NCBI GenBank assembly: GCA_950022655.1
Contig: OX465580.1
Coordinates: forward strand, 122,805,016 to 122,869,015
Source: Alentia gelatinosa
Taxonomy: Eukaryota; Annelida; Polychaeta; Phyllodocida; Polynoidae
Length of the DNA: 64,000 nucleotides
Direction: 5' to 3'
Under the pieces are notes generated by a model that searched no databases, was not told the DNA's origin, and worked only from the letters and a program-made list of their open reading frames with translations. The position numbers were made by a program, and so were the translations under genes. This document shows, piece after piece, positions 11,218 through 23,035 of this stretch (the stretch's first letter is position 1; every line of letters starts with the position of its first letter).

Positions 11218-12242
11218 ATGAAAATTCAAATAAATATTCTTAATAATGATATCATCATTGGTCAGAATGGGTATTTAATTTCTGATGAGCTATTTAACCA
11301 TTGACATGCGAAAGGTACTTTCTGAATGAATTACGAAAAATAGAAATCGCCCAACACATATGTAGCATTCGGGCATGGCCCGTTTCCTAGCATCTCCAGA
11401 CCAATCATTTCAGTATTAGCTATCTCCAGAGTTCAATTTTATTGAGAACTGGGAATCTTGTGGTAGCCGATCCATACTAGGGTATTACAGGAAGCCACTT
11501 GGCCTTTCCGAGCTGTAATTTGCCGGGTTGATAGATCGGCAGGCTATCTGCCATGACGAACAGGAAATGTGGTGCTATTGCTTAGCCCGGTAACGTGGTA
11601 ATTAAGTCTTGATAATTCCAGGCTCTACAAGGAGCCTAGTAATGGTGATGGAGTCCTCTTCGGGGTTATTGAAGTTCCGTTCTATTGATGAGAAATCCCA
11701 GGGAGAGATATTGCATGCGGTACTATTGGTAATACCGGTAAAATGTTGCTGCCTTGGTAATAAATGGGAGAGGCCTGGAGGCAGAACTCTGGGAATAGAA
11801 AGGAAGATTCGTGATTCTCAAATGTGCCTGCTTCTAGGCTCCTGGTACATTATCCTGGCAACGAAAGTAGCCCCGGCAACCCTCCATGAGTGAGGCGACT
11901 GCCTTCAGTTACTTATGCACCACAGACCATAAAGTCTGTAGGATGAAGGTAACATACCAGTCATTATGCCATCTAGATGGCATATCTTATGTACAATCTG
12001 CAATCTCCATTATTCATTCACTAGTTCTACGAGAGAGAAAGGAGGTTGTAGATGAGGGCGATTGACAGAGAAGTCCACATAATGATGTCGTCTAAAAGGC
12101 CCCACCTCATAGCGTGTAGATATAAATACCTTAGTCACTGAGAAAAAGTTTTATTTCTTTTACCCCACCATGAATAACATTAAGTATTTGGATAATATGG
12201 AAATACCTTTGAACTTAACTTTTATAAGAAAACTCATAAGAT
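11218..12242. other. No recognised gene
   Basis: A 94-codon plus frame at 11609-11893 has no recognisable motif or splice context, and I do not call it. Confidence 0.5.
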
Positions 12243-12530
12243 AAAGATAACTTGGTTCGTTCTCCACCTAGTTTGATCGTGGATTAATACATGAAGCGAA
12301 GCTGAGTGAGTCATGTAGCGATCAAACGAAGGGGAGTGCGGACCAAGTTATTTTCATTGACTGGGTTTCCAATTTTATCTCACCCCTTATATATGACCAG
12401 GGACATTATTAATCAATTGATAAAACAACTCATCCAATTAGCCATTCAGTATTGGGTACATGACTTTCATGGCCATGGAGTATGAGTTCCTAAGGTTAAG
12501 CCTATGGTAAAAACTACTGGGATGACATGA
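12243..12530 (+). mobile_element. Composite head-plus-hairpin element, copy 2
   Basis: The hairpin at 12249-12349 (AACTTGGT...ACCAAGTT) has an inner stem GTTTGATCG/CGATCAAAC and the apical motif GAAGCGAAGCTGAGTGA at 12293-12309. That motif is almost the same as the apex of the 39751 hairpin, although the stems are unrelated. The head at 12376-12527 is bounded by TATCTCACCCC and CTGGGATGACA and contains GTTCCTAAGGTTAAGCCTAT, which matches the far end of the 30174-30313 head. It is more decayed than copies 1 and 6. Confidence 0.6.
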
Positions 12531-14880
12531 TGCACAATCCTCAATATATCTCCATAACAACATGTTTATTTGCATAGGATCCCAGTCAGATGGGCATGCT
12601 CTCCTTCTCCAGTTATCGGGATGGAGTTGTGCATCCCTTTTTTCATCACCTAATGGCGTACGGCGATATAATGCTCGTGATACGAGACACAGCTGGCAGA
12701 AATGATGACGACTCAATTGAAGTGCATTGTGAATGTAAACAGATATCATGATGTACCATTTGGGAATGACACTTGATAATACGAACGGTGTACTTGTAGC
12801 CATGAGTCATTGTCAGTACAAAGAATGTATTTCATTCATTCATGCCTCTGGGGAAATATACCCGTTCACGAACAATGCAGAAATGTCGCCAGAAAGCCCA
12901 TTTCCAACCTTCTTATATAAGTATAAAGTGTGGTAAAATATCATCAAATTTGTCTTCAAAGATAAAGAAAAAAAGATTGATTCTCTATGAAGAAAGGATT
13001 TTGTAATACAGGCACCAAGGAAGGATATTGCCATATTGGAGCTGAAGTGGATGGTGAGTAAGCCTCATGAAGGGGGCATTCCGTTGCTATGAGCCACTGC
13101 CATTGACCTCCAGTGCTCCTCAGATCTTGCCGGGCCAATCTCCATACAATAAGGAGCTAGTAATTCATGTCCACGGACGCCTACAGTCACTAGCCGGGAG
13201 CGTTTATAATTATGTACATAGTCTAAACCATGGCGCCATTTCCCTCTGGATCCGAGTGGTACGAGTTAACTTGATTTTCATTCCCATTGGTATACTTTAA
13301 TTGTGAAACTTGAGTCACTTCAGACTTTAATGCATGAGAATGTCGAATTGGCGATTATATATTCTACAAGAAAACAAAATCTTTGAAGGAATACAAATGT
13401 ACAAGTTATACAATTGATAAAGGAAGAGCATTGTTCATATATACATACAATTTAGAAAAATTGTGATTTCATAAATTACCAACAAGGAAGCTTGATTTGC
13501 TGGAACTGATAGAAATTCAGATGAAGTTAAATCAACCATGTGTACCCTACTTTAATTTTGGAAGCTTTACGCAGCTACTGAACTGTATCTAGGGCAAACG
13601 TCAATAGGCTTTTCTTTCGAGAATTGTTACAAATATTAGACGTCTTTCTCAAACATTTTGCAAAAAATGACGTTTAAAACAATATCTTGAATTCTTCTCT
13701 TGTAAAACAAGTACAAGTCACTAAGATATTATCAAGATCGATACATCATAAATAAATCTGGGCTGTTGGATGGGCAGATAATTGATGATAGATATAAACA
13801 GTCTATTCTATGTGGCTCTGGCTTTAAATGTTACGATAATAGAATCATGAAAATAGATCCCCAAAAATAACCCCCCGTTTTATATCCTATGCATTAGCCA
13901 CTGTAGAAACTAATAGGGGACGTTACTATACCGTCATTAGCGGATAACTATTTTTAGCTTAGCTACAATCTTGTGTTGCGGGTCTGAGTAAAGCGGAATC
14001 TCCTTTCCATTAAGGAATATCACTGTTGTACATGCAATCAGCTGTATTTACCGGAGACAAATTGCTATTCCGGTAGTGACGTAATAGAGTACATAGGGGA
14101 TGCTGCTTTGGAAATAACACTGATCGCATATTATAATACATATTCTAAAATAGAAAGAGGATCTTCAATCTTTTGTATTTATCATACAGTTTCTCTTAGT
14201 TTATTGGTTAACTTTGGAAAACTGAGCTGAAAAATTCTACAAATCATTACCCCTAACCCTGTATAAAAGGAGAGTGAAGCCGGAGTGGGCTAATAAGATT
14301 TATTTGAATTTTATGAGTTCTTATTGAAATGAATAAGTAATACAGAAATTACTATGAATAATCAATAATTGTATACATGGATATTATTAGTACATTTGCT
14401 CTTCTTTTGGGCAGTTTGCCGCTTTGTTCTCGACTTTTCGGAGAATACTAAATCGTAAAATCTCAAAACCTGAATGAAAAGTGATTGAACTGTCCAGCTG
14501 CCAGTCTGCTTATAATATATATTTCCAGACTATGCCTTCTTTATGACGCTGATAAAATGTGTAAGACGGAAAGCTTCGGTTTGCAATCCCAGCATAAACA
14601 TGATGGATGAATTCCGGGTAACATTATCTTATTCCAATAAAATGAACTACAAAATACAAGACTTTAATTTCCGTTTCATTGAATGTTTTCTAGAATGAAA
14701 ATCAGATTTCTGCGAAAGGGTGCAATGCACTCAAATGTACCGGGGGAATCACAATCCTGATTAAGGGAATCTGAGAACTATATGTTTTGCTTAAGTTAAA
14801 AAGAAAAAAAACATGGCCGACGCCAGACAACAAGACCCAGTGTGCAAAGATATGATCTATAAAAAGTTGACTAAATGCTA
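12531..14880. other. No recognised gene
   Basis: Long AT-leaning stretch with only short frames. No tandem array, transposon end or tRNA was seen. Confidence 0.5.
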
Positions 14881-15255
14881 TTTTCCAACAGCCGAAGAAA
14901 TCGGCACCGATTAGTAGAGTTCTCCTAAAATTCGATGGGTGGTGGCCACCGACTGCACGTTGGCATCAATTAATCGGTGAGGATGAATTGTATGCATCGT
15001 TTCTAATAAATTTCCGAGGTCCATACCGATTTCAAATCCACTGTAAGATCTTGAGTCTCCCCAATAGAATCAATGCGTTTTGAATTTGTCGGTCATTGAT
15101 CATGTCGGTCTTATTATGTAATTTATACTTTAATAATCGGTGACAATGTTAAATACCAGGCTGTTTTCATTCACCGATTTGCCTTCAGTATACCAGAAAC
15201 ATTGATCGGTAGTTACTGACAGCAGATCGCTGCCGAATAGTCGGCCAATGGAAAA
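14881..15255. mobile_element. MITE, TTTCCATTGGCCGAC family
   Basis: The ends TTTTCCAACAGCCGA and TCGGCCAATGGAAAA are inverted. The interior has the family phrases GGTGGTGGCCACCGACTGCA, ATTAATCGGTGAG, TTCATTCACCGATTTG and GAATAGTCGGCCAATGGAAA. It aligns by eye with 41932-42213. No coding capacity. Confidence 0.6.
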
Positions 15256-15370
15256 TAGCTATAAGTCTGCATGAACTTTAAGAGGTGTGTTCAATCCGAT
15301 CTGTGTGTTTACTGTTCAGTGTTTGACTGACCAGCAAATATAGGCTGTGAATGTAGGACACCAGGATTTA

Positions 15371-15652
15371 GGCCTGGCGTCCACCTACTACGATATGGCC
15401 CCGATATGATCTATGATGCACCTCCCGATACAAAATCAAAATCGCGTCGGAAGGTCACCTAATATCGGGGCAGTTGACCACGTTTCTGCGATTAGACACC
15501 GATAATAACCCCATACAATGCGTTGTGGATTGGCATGTCTAGACATATGTCTACGATTTTGCACCTTCCCGATATGTTTCCGATATTTACTCTTTGTATC
15601 GGAGCCATATCGGTAGGTCTAACTTTCTATCGTAGTAGGTGGACGCCAGGCC
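15371..15652 (+). mobile_element. 282-bp PIF/Harbinger-like MITE, copy 1
   Basis: Inverted ends GGCCTGGCGTCCACCTACTA and TAGTAGGTGGACGCCAGGCC lie between direct TTA copies (15368-15370 and 15653-15655). A 3-bp TTA/TAA duplication is typical of PIF/Harbinger, so that superfamily is likely; no transposase is present to confirm it. The interior is full of CGAT/ATCG blocks. The small peptides readable here recur wherever the MITE recurs and are not genes. Confidence 0.9.
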
Positions 15653-15823
15653 TTACAGTCCATTTCCAGTCACTCCTCTCACCTCAATAGCACTCCTCTG
15701 CTACTCCCACCCCTCCTCCTGTATTATCACCGCTCACACAGACAGCGACACACACCCACACCTACGCCAACACCCACACGCACGCACAGATTCACACACT
15801 GCCTCTGGAGTTCTTCCCCACTC
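15653..15823 (+). repeat. CA-rich block A
   Basis: Irregular ACACACCCACAC DNA ending CGCACAGATTCACACACTGC and CTCTGGAGTTCTTCCCCACTC. The same string recurs at 16499-16690, so it is one half of a local duplication that also involves the MITEs. Confidence 0.75.
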
Positions 15824-15826
15824 TTA

Positions 15827-16108
15827 GGCCCGGAGTCCATCTACTACGATATGGCACCGATATGGTCTATGATGCGCCTCCCGATAAAAAATCAAAATCG
15901 CGTCGGAAGGTCACCTAATATCGGGGCAGTTGACCACGTTTCTGCGATTAGACACCGATAAAAACCCTATACAATGCATGGTGGATTGGCTTGTGTAGAC
16001 ATATGTCTACCATTTTGCACCTTCCCGATATGGCACCGATTTTGACATTTTGCATCGGTGCCGTATCGGGAGGTCTACGATTCTATCGTAGTACATGGAC
16101 GCCGGGCC
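15827..16108 (+). mobile_element. 282-bp PIF/Harbinger-like MITE, copy 2
   Basis: Same length and layout as 15371-15652, with TTA at 15824-15826 and 16109-16111. The terminal repeats have a few substitutions (GGCCCGGAGTCCATCTACTA). It sits directly beside block A. Confidence 0.9.
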
Positions 16109-16111
16109 TTA

Positions 16112-16498
16112 AAGCCTGCCCCCACCTACCACGATTCTGGTCCCGATTGGCCTTACGACGGCCTTCCCGACACCATTCCGATTCTAGCGTGAGGTCTGGC
16201 AAAATCGTGGTAGGTGGAACAGGTTTCTGCGATTCCGTTTAGGACAGCTCACGATAGGCTGCGCTGAAAACGCCAATCGTAGAGGTCCCGATAATTTCCA
16301 ACATGTTGGAAATTTCGTAGCCTGTCGTTGGGTATCGTAGCCTATCGGGAAGATATCGTGGTCAGTGCGTATGATTCACCGATTGGATCACGATAGAGGT
16401 CTACGATTCGGGGACCTCCCGATAGGTCACGATTTCGCCATTTCAAATCGTAGCGATCGGGAAGCATGTCGTGGCCTATCGTGGTAGATGGGGGTCCC
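16112..16498. mobile_element. Diverged relative of the 282-bp MITE
   Basis: The ends are CCTGCCCCCACCTACCACGAT and its near inverse ATCGTGGTAGATGGGGGTCC. They resemble the 282-bp family ends with CACCTACC kept but GGCGTCC replaced. The interior again consists of CGAT, CCCGATA and ATCGTAG blocks, and an internal end-like ATCGTGGTAGGTGGAACAGG occurs near 16205. I read it as a sister family, possibly a nested or fused pair, that landed next to copy 2. Confidence 0.65.
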
Positions 16499-16690
16499 CT
16501 CTTACTCACACAGACACACACCCACACACCTACACAAACACCTACACACACACACACACCAACACCCACACACATGGATCCACACCCACCTACACACACA
16601 CGCACAGATTCACACACTGCCTCTGGACTTCTTCCCCCCTCATTCTCACCCATGCAGACACACATACCACCAGTGAGTCAGTTAACAAGC
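16499..16690 (+). repeat. CA-rich block A', duplicate of 15653-15823
   Basis: ACACACCC repeats, then CGCACAGATTCACACACTGC and CTCTGGACTTCTTCCCCCCTC, matching block A with few changes. Thr/His/Pro-rich open frames here are repeat artefacts. Confidence 0.75.
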
Positions 16691-17175
16691 ATGTGACTCA
16701 GGTATTCCATGTGCACAGTGTGTGATAGGCAGGTGAGAGGGCAGACAATATCATGACCTCACATCCAGCCCCTTCCCCCTCCCCAATCCCTCTATGGAGA
16801 GTCTGTCATAAAACCGACCAACATCCGCCGATAACGCGGTGGAATGCGTCCATGTCGGCCGTGCGTGGTGAAACCTCACATTCTGTATCGAGACCGGAAA
16901 CATCATCAGTCAATCGAGACCACGACAGCTTGAATGTGAATACGAAATTCGAAAGTTGAGTCCGATATAAAAAGTTAGAATACAATAACATACATAAACA
17001 ATCCTGGTCATTGTTCTCCCCGTATTTATTTTGGTATCCGACCGACAGTGACCGGTCATTGGGGGATTTTATATTTGAGCTTAACTCTCTTTATTTTCAG
17101 TGTTCTTTTTTTTCGAAGATTGTGTCATAAATGTACTATTCACTTGTATTTTATAGCACATGTAATTTTTGGCAT
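16691..17175. other. No recognised feature
   Basis: Mixed-composition spacer. No gene or repeat recognised. Confidence 0.5.
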
Positions 17176-17346
17176 GGGGCCAGCCATAAAGTATGTACGC
17201 ATAATTTCTGAAGATTTTGACCCCCCCCCCTCCCTCCACCCCATCTCAATCCTGTACGCAATGGAACAAAGAATGACCATTCGCAAAGTCACCAAACTTT
17301 CTGATCCCCTACCCCCTTAGTGCGTACGTACTTTATGAATGGCCCC
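17176..17346. mobile_element. MITE with GGGGCC...TAAAGTA ends
   Basis: GGGGCCAGCCATAAAGTATG and CGTACTTTATGAATGGCCCC form imperfect terminal inverted repeats of about 26 bp. The interior has TTTTGACC followed by a C run, and a matching AGGGGGTAGGGG on the other side when inverted. A second, one-ended copy is at 36856-36952. No target duplication is clear. Confidence 0.75.
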
Positions 17347-17564
17347 AATAGCTTGGTTGAATTCAATATTGGAGATGATGTTCAGCTGTAGATATATACT
17401 ATGCTGCTAGTGCCTTCGAGAGAGACTGGTTCTGATCACTGAATAAAGAGCACTTTAGTCATACGGTTCCTACACAGAATAATATATCCAGTATCTACAT
17501 GTATATCATGCAGCGTGTGATCACATCTGTCCGAAAAAAACACGCTGGTGATTGTCATGGTCCT

Positions 17565-17620
17565 GGCGTCCCATACATTGACGTCATCACTCCGGCGTCC
17601 CAAACAATGACGTCATCACT
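17565..17620 (+). promoter_or_regulatory. Two tandem 27-bp units, each with a perfect CRE
   Basis: GGCGTCCCATACATTGACG continuing TCATCACT (17565-17591) is repeated with two changes at 17594-17620. Each unit contains the palindrome TGACGTCA, the consensus CREB/ATF site. A regulatory role is inferred; the pair could also be a small duplication. Confidence 0.4.
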
Positions 17621-19534
17621 GTTATGATCCCCCGGATGAATCAGACGACTGCCCTCGTGCATCATGTTTGTGTATACACTTCAGCGTTGTCGCTCAGGCG
17701 AGGTGTATGCAGAAGTGATAAACCGAAGTGATAAACCTATCTGTTTACTCGGAGGTGATATTCGAGCAGGCACTCTATACTTGAGGTCTGCTTAGGTATA
17801 AGTTCTCTTCCCCAGCACCTTTCCCAGTCCGCATCCATCGCGAGTAAATACGACGAAGCAGGAACTAAATCCGAAGTAATATGAAACCATCGGCAAAGAC
17901 ATCGCACTTGGGTATTTCGGTAAAAATAGGAATAGATAATTTGTCACTCGCAGCACCTGTTTAATACAAAATTCGGTCATTCAATGCTTCACATATTCAT
18001 ATTGAGTTTCAAATACTGTGGAGTGCATGAGTCTTGGTAATACATGTGTATATCTAGTTTCATGTCCTGCAAGCTGAGGAACAATAGGCAATACGAGAGT
18101 ATTATTATGTTAAAGCTAAAGCAAGTTGCAACCCCAGAAACAGTAAAGTGATGTTAATGATTTTCCGTTGACTGAATTATCGGTCCACTAAATGACTCGA
18201 GAAATCTATTCCAGTGAAGGTAAACATGACCACGGATGACCTATACACGTTCGTGACGTTGCATTACGTACCTGCTTAAAACATAAGAACTGTTACATTA
18301 ATTTCATTAGTTCCATTTCATAAAGCTAAAGTTAAGACATATCACAGAACTAGGCTTGACAATTAAAACTCATGTCATTTTCCTGAAAATTGAATATAGA
18401 ACACCATGGACAGTGTATCTCTAGAGTTTTATGTCCATGAGAACACAAATCCAACTTAAAATGCGGGGGTCACATCGATAGTTTTTTTTCATTTAGAGAC
18501 CAATATCATGATGATTTCATCATTAAATATACAAATATTCCAAAATATTGTTTTTTACACGGTAAAATCAATGTCATTTTCCTCAGATTTCCACAGAATA
18601 AAGTAGATTTATAGTTTTACACAGCTAAGTTTTAAAATTAATAGGACAATGTTTTTGATTTTGAAAGGAGAGATGAAAAACATATTTTTCAAAACATTAA
18701 GCAGATGTGATTGACTATATTTAAAAATCACCAGGCGGCGCCACTGTGAACTGTGGGATACGCCTTTAAAGTTGGTATGCCTAATCACAGCGTCGCCTCA
18801 CATTGCTTACTTTGCCGTTTTCTTGGCCCATTGGACGAGATTCGTGACAGACGGTAGTTTCCTTGCACTCCAGCCATGCCATCATGGCTCGGACAAAAAG
18901 GCTTGATGTGCTCTGATTGGCTGATTGACCTTTAGCGCTGACGCTCATAGAACATGACATGGAATGCCGGGAACCAGTTCAGAAGGAGAAACTTCGAAAA
19001 GTTTTGACAAAAATTCAAGCCATGGAGACTAAAAAGACAGTTTAATTAATTGAGGCAAACGGTTAAATTTGAAAGCATCTCAAGTGTCTATTTTAGTGCT
19101 TTCAATGCAGTTTCCTAGAGCGCCTCTGGATAATATCAAGTGGTTTCATTCCGCCGCAAGTTTGAATGCCCATCCGCGAAGAAACGAAGTCTCACGGTTA
19201 AACATATAGTGGGGGCTACTGACAGCATACCACAATTAGTTCACCTTTTACCTAAGACCCAAAGCTCAAGCTCCAGCAAATTATGTTTCGTGACAATTGC
19301 TGTTGTATGAAAACATTAGTCTCCGTGCCAAGAGCATTGAAGCCTCGCACACAAATCCTATTACCTCCTTTGACATTTATCCTTTATCTGAGCGGCGTTG
19401 TTCTTCATATGTTACGTTTTAGTTATATTTCCAATGCACATTGAGTTCGAATAACGGTGTAACTAACAGTTGTTCTGTCACAGTCGTGTGCGTCTGGGGC
19501 AGACGACACTTAAACAATGGAGACGCAGACGACT
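17621..19534. other. No recognised gene
   Basis: AT-leaning sequence. Near 18732 there is CCAGGCGGCGCCACTG, a partial CTCF-like match. No reading frame is convincing. Confidence 0.45.
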
Positions 19535-19573
19535 CGTTGTTTTTTTGTCAGTGATCCCCTTCCACGTATAACC
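19535..19573 (+). repeat. Short direct repeat, copy 1
   Basis: CGTTG, a T run, then TTGTCAGTGATCCCCTTCCA occurs again at 20004-20037 (TTGTCAGTGATCGCGTTCCA). The copies flank the degenerate MITE at 19574-19785 and about 220 bp more. Confidence 0.5.
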
Positions 19574-19785
19574 TTGTTTCTATTAGCCGACAAAAATACG
19601 TCGGTATCAAATAATCGGCGAGGGTGCAGTCTATACACTGTTTCTACTATATTTTCCAGGTACATACAAGATTTTATGTAAGAAAATCCTTCGGTGGCGG
19701 CCATATTACATAATATATACCAAATTAATCTGGGCGCATTCTCTAAGGATTCTGTTTCCATTTACCGATTTGACATCGGTGTTCC
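19574..19785. mobile_element. Degenerate MITE, TTTCCATTGGCCGAC family
   Basis: Begins TTGTTTCTATTAGCCGACAA and ends near TCTGTTTCCATTTACCGATT. The interior has AATAATCGGCGAGG and CTTCGGTGGCGGCC, like the other members. Confidence 0.5.
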
Positions 19786-20003
19786 CAAAAAAGATAATCA
19801 GAACTTATTTCTAATTGTAAATTGAATTTAATTCAATTGTTGGAGTGCCTCAGAGATTTCACCTACTTTACCTTTTTAATACTTATTCTATATGTATTCC
19901 TTTTATAACCAATTATTCTTATACTTCGATCGGCACGTATGAGGTCACCTCATCTGGTCACATGACCTGACTGTGCGCGCAATTAAACACGGGTTTTTTT
20001 CTA

Positions 20004-20037
20004 GTTGTTTTTGTCAGTGATCGCGTTCCACTGTACC
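20004..20037 (+). repeat. Short direct repeat, copy 2
   Basis: GTTGTTTTTGTCAGTGATCG and CGTTCCACTG, partner of 19535-19573. Confidence 0.5.
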
Positions 20038-20360
20038 TCAGCCATGGTCGAGCTGTGACAAACATGCAGTCAGTCCGATGTCATGTCTCTACGTGCATGC
20101 CAGACACAAAGCATAGTCAGTTTGGATTTAAGAGTCGCCATGTTTTTCCATAATGTTGGACAGTACTGTATTCTTCAGGAGAACCGGATCGTGCTGAGGC
20201 AAAGTTGAATCATAATCCCACTTCAAGTTTAGGTGTAAGCCTTTGGGATTTATTTAAATATTACTTTGAAAGGACAATTAAAGTACCATTGATATTACAA
20301 ACCTTCCCCATCTTATATTATACGCCTGAAAATGCCAACGCACGTATGGGAAAACAGTTA

Positions 20361-20642
20361 GGCCCAGCGTCCACCTACTACGATATAGCACCGATATGGT
20401 CTACGATGCACCTCCTGATATAAAATCAAAATCGCGTCGGAAGGTCACCTAATATCGGGGCAGTTGACCACGTTTCTGTGATTAGACGCCGATAAAAACT
20501 CCATAAAATGCGTGGTGGGTTGGCATATGTAGACATAAGTCTACGATTTTGCACCTTCCCTATATGTCTCCGATATTTGCTTTTTGCATCGGTGCCATAT
20601 CGGTAGGTCTAACTTTCTATCGCAGTAGGTGGACGCCAGGCC
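20361..20642 (+). mobile_element. 282-bp PIF/Harbinger-like MITE, copy 3
   Basis: TTA at 20358-20360 and 20643-20645 frames a copy of the same 282 bp. The 3' end reads ATCGCAGTAGGTGGACGCCA. Internally it is closer to copy 1 (CCGATATTTGC near the 3' end) than to copies 2 and 4. Confidence 0.9.
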
Positions 20643-21580
20643 TTACTCTTGTCTACAGTTTTGGAGCAGCCGTCCCAACAGTTATCAGAGTATGACATCA
20701 CGTTTCAGTCATTTAACTGATAAGTTACGGGGTTGTAATCATCTTACCGTTGTGTGAACCAACCCCAAGAATCGTAATTTGTTATTCAAGTACACACCCT
20801 TAATGCCCTTGATAGGTATGTGACTGGGTGATGTTGCAATCACATTTTTGTGTTACAATCACATTAAGTTGATTATGAGGGTAACTCATTACCATTGCAA
20901 TGAGAGTTTGTAATACAATCATAATATTACCATTGCAATCATATGTGTGGGTTATGAAGATGCTAGCTGAATGAAACTACCTTTCCTAGATCTAACAAAC
21001 TCTTTCCATCTTTCACAATGGGGAAAATCATTCCACCGGCTGAGTTGAGTGTTGACAGAGTTAACAGTAACTCTCTATGCTACAGACTGAGTAGGAACCT
21101 CCACGAAACAGGTGTGTGACATACTTTTTATAAGGTAATTATCAACCTAATAATTTGACTGTAGCCATAAGCCCGTGTCTATGAGTCAGTCGGGCCTGTG
21201 TCGCACAGATCGCTGCGCCAAACATGTGTTACGTCCGTACTCAGGAACAATTACTCTTCCGTTTTCATTTGCAAGTATTCATCCACAGTCCCTACGGAGC
21301 GGTGATATGGAATCCGCTGCCATTATTCATTTAATTGGGATTGCACATGCATGCCGCAGTATGGTGAATTGATGCCAGACATTTGGTGTTGGTTGGCACG
21401 CAACTACAATAAATACTAGTCGGGATCCGGCTCCTAGGATCAGTCTTACAAAAAGATTCCTCTCAGTGCGAGACAAGACTATTTTCAGTTGGGGAAGAAC
21501 ACTGGCCTGTGGCGTAGTATGGCAATCACATCCCTTCTTGGGTTGCTGCTTAAAATCTGACTCGAGCTATCCTTGAGGAA
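20643..21580. other. No recognised gene
   Basis: A stretch at 20830-20950 repeats short ACAATCA, TTGCAATCA and ATTACCATTGCAATGAG words; otherwise nothing is supportable. Confidence 0.45.
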
Positions 21581-22272
21581 CATGATTTATCCTACCCCTA
21601 ATAAAAAACCGCCATAGACTTAACATAGGGAAATTTTATGTGGCAGGCCGTGACATAAAGTGTTTTTATGCCACTAGAGTAATAACAATATTGACCAATC
21701 AGAGAGCAGGATGTCAGCTACTATGAAAAAAGTTCTGTTGGTCATTGACTCAATATCTATCTTTTAGTAATACAAAAGCATAGATCTAGACGAGGTAGGA
21801 TAAATACGAAACCGAACTCGAGTTAGACTTGTCAATGTCTATGCCACTCTGGTCAGGTCTGCTCCTCACTACACTCGCCTACGCCTCGTGTAGGAATAGA
21901 GGGAAACTATGTTCCGGTGAAAGGAAGTCAAAGTTACGAGGTAAGGCTTGGAAAAATTACTGCCCAAGGCCCTGGCCGCGGGCAGTAATTTTTCCAAGCC
22001 TTACCGAGTAATTTTGACTTCCTTTCACTGGTACTTGGTTTCCCTATTCCTATATACCTTCAAATGTGGTTTAATAAGAGACAATCTGATTGGTCTAAAT
22101 GTCAACCTTGGGTAGTATACGGCAACCTTGGGTAGTATACCAACCTTGGGTAGTATCAGATAGTTACTCCATCCCCCAGAGCGTGGTGTAAGCATAGAGT
22201 GTACAGCCATAGGTATATAGGAATACGCGACATTGTCAAGTGTAACTCTCGTTCGGTTTCTATTAAATCATG
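21581..22272 (-). mobile_element. Composite head-plus-hairpin element, copy 3 (largest)
   Basis: The head at 21588-21803 runs from TATCCTACCCC to GAGGTAGGATA and carries the family phrase CATAGACTTAACATAGGG. The hairpin part, 21808-22260, is nested. Outer arms GAAACCGAACTCGAGTTA and TAACTCTCGTTCGGTTTC (again with a TC/TC mismatch) enclose an inner palindrome at 21891-22052 with roughly 70-bp arms and a 16-nt loop (21965-21980), plus an unpaired insert at 22059-22210. The whole unit is bounded by CATGATTTA and TAAATCATG, an inverted pair. Short frames inside are artefacts of the palindrome. Confidence 0.7.
22103..22157 (+). repeat. Three copies of CAACCTTGGGTAGTAT
   Basis: The 16-mer starts at 22103, 22123 and 22141 inside the unpaired insert of the nested hairpin element. 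Confidence 0.85.
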
Positions 22273-22753
22273 CACTATCCGCAAATCATTTCTTCTCTCC
22301 AAAAAGTAGTAAGTTAACATGACATTATCAACTTTTTTTCTTCTCTTTTTTTGTAACTGTTATTACGGGATAATTGTTGTACAACAACAGCGGAATCGGC
22401 ATCAGTGCCGTTTTTCCATCCGGACCCTAGACCAAGTAGTGCACACTAATTGACTCAGTCGATACCATTACAAATGCTGGTAGAAACTGACTAAGTTCAC
22501 GTATAGGTTTAAGGTGATTTTTCCTAGGGATGTAATGAAGATGAGGGTGATTAAGAGGTCAGGAAAGTTACTTATAGTATTACATACCAACATGATTCAG
22601 TGCCTACAATGCCAATCGTAGAAAACAAATGTTTAGTCAACTATCGGGGTAACTTTTGTGGAAAATCTTTTTCCAAATGGAAAGTGGAATGTAGGGCCTG
22701 CGAGGTCCAACATCGAGTGCCTCTGGGTCCCGGTGGGGTCCCTTTTTCCGTTA
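22273..22753. other. No recognised feature
   Basis: Spacer between the nested hairpin and MITE copy 4; nothing recognised. Confidence 0.5.
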
Positions 22754-23035
22754 GGCCCGGCGTCCACCTACTACGATATAGCACCGATATGGTCTACGAT
22801 GCACCTCCCGATAAAAAATCAAAATCGCGTCGGAACGTTACCTGATATCGGGGCAGTTGACCACGTTTCTGCGATTAGACACCGATAAAAACCCCATACA
22901 ACGCATGGTGGATTGGCTTGTCTAGACATATGTCTACGATTTTGCACCTTCCCGATATGGCACCGATTTTGACATTTTGTATCGGTGCCATATCGGGAGG
23001 TCTACGATTCTATCGTAGTAGGTGGACGCCGGGCC
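22754..23035 (+). mobile_element. 282-bp PIF/Harbinger-like MITE, copy 4
   Basis: TTA at 22751-22753 and 23036-23038. Terminal repeats GGCCCGGCGTCCACCTACTA and TAGTAGGTGGACGCCGGGCC pair perfectly. The 3' half (GGCACCGATTTTGACATTTT) is shared with copy 2, not with copies 1 and 3, which suggests two subfamilies. Confidence 0.92.

Noticed and set aside
21829..22011. 60-codon frame across the palindrome
   Set aside because: It lies within hairpin DNA of the composite element and has no independent support.
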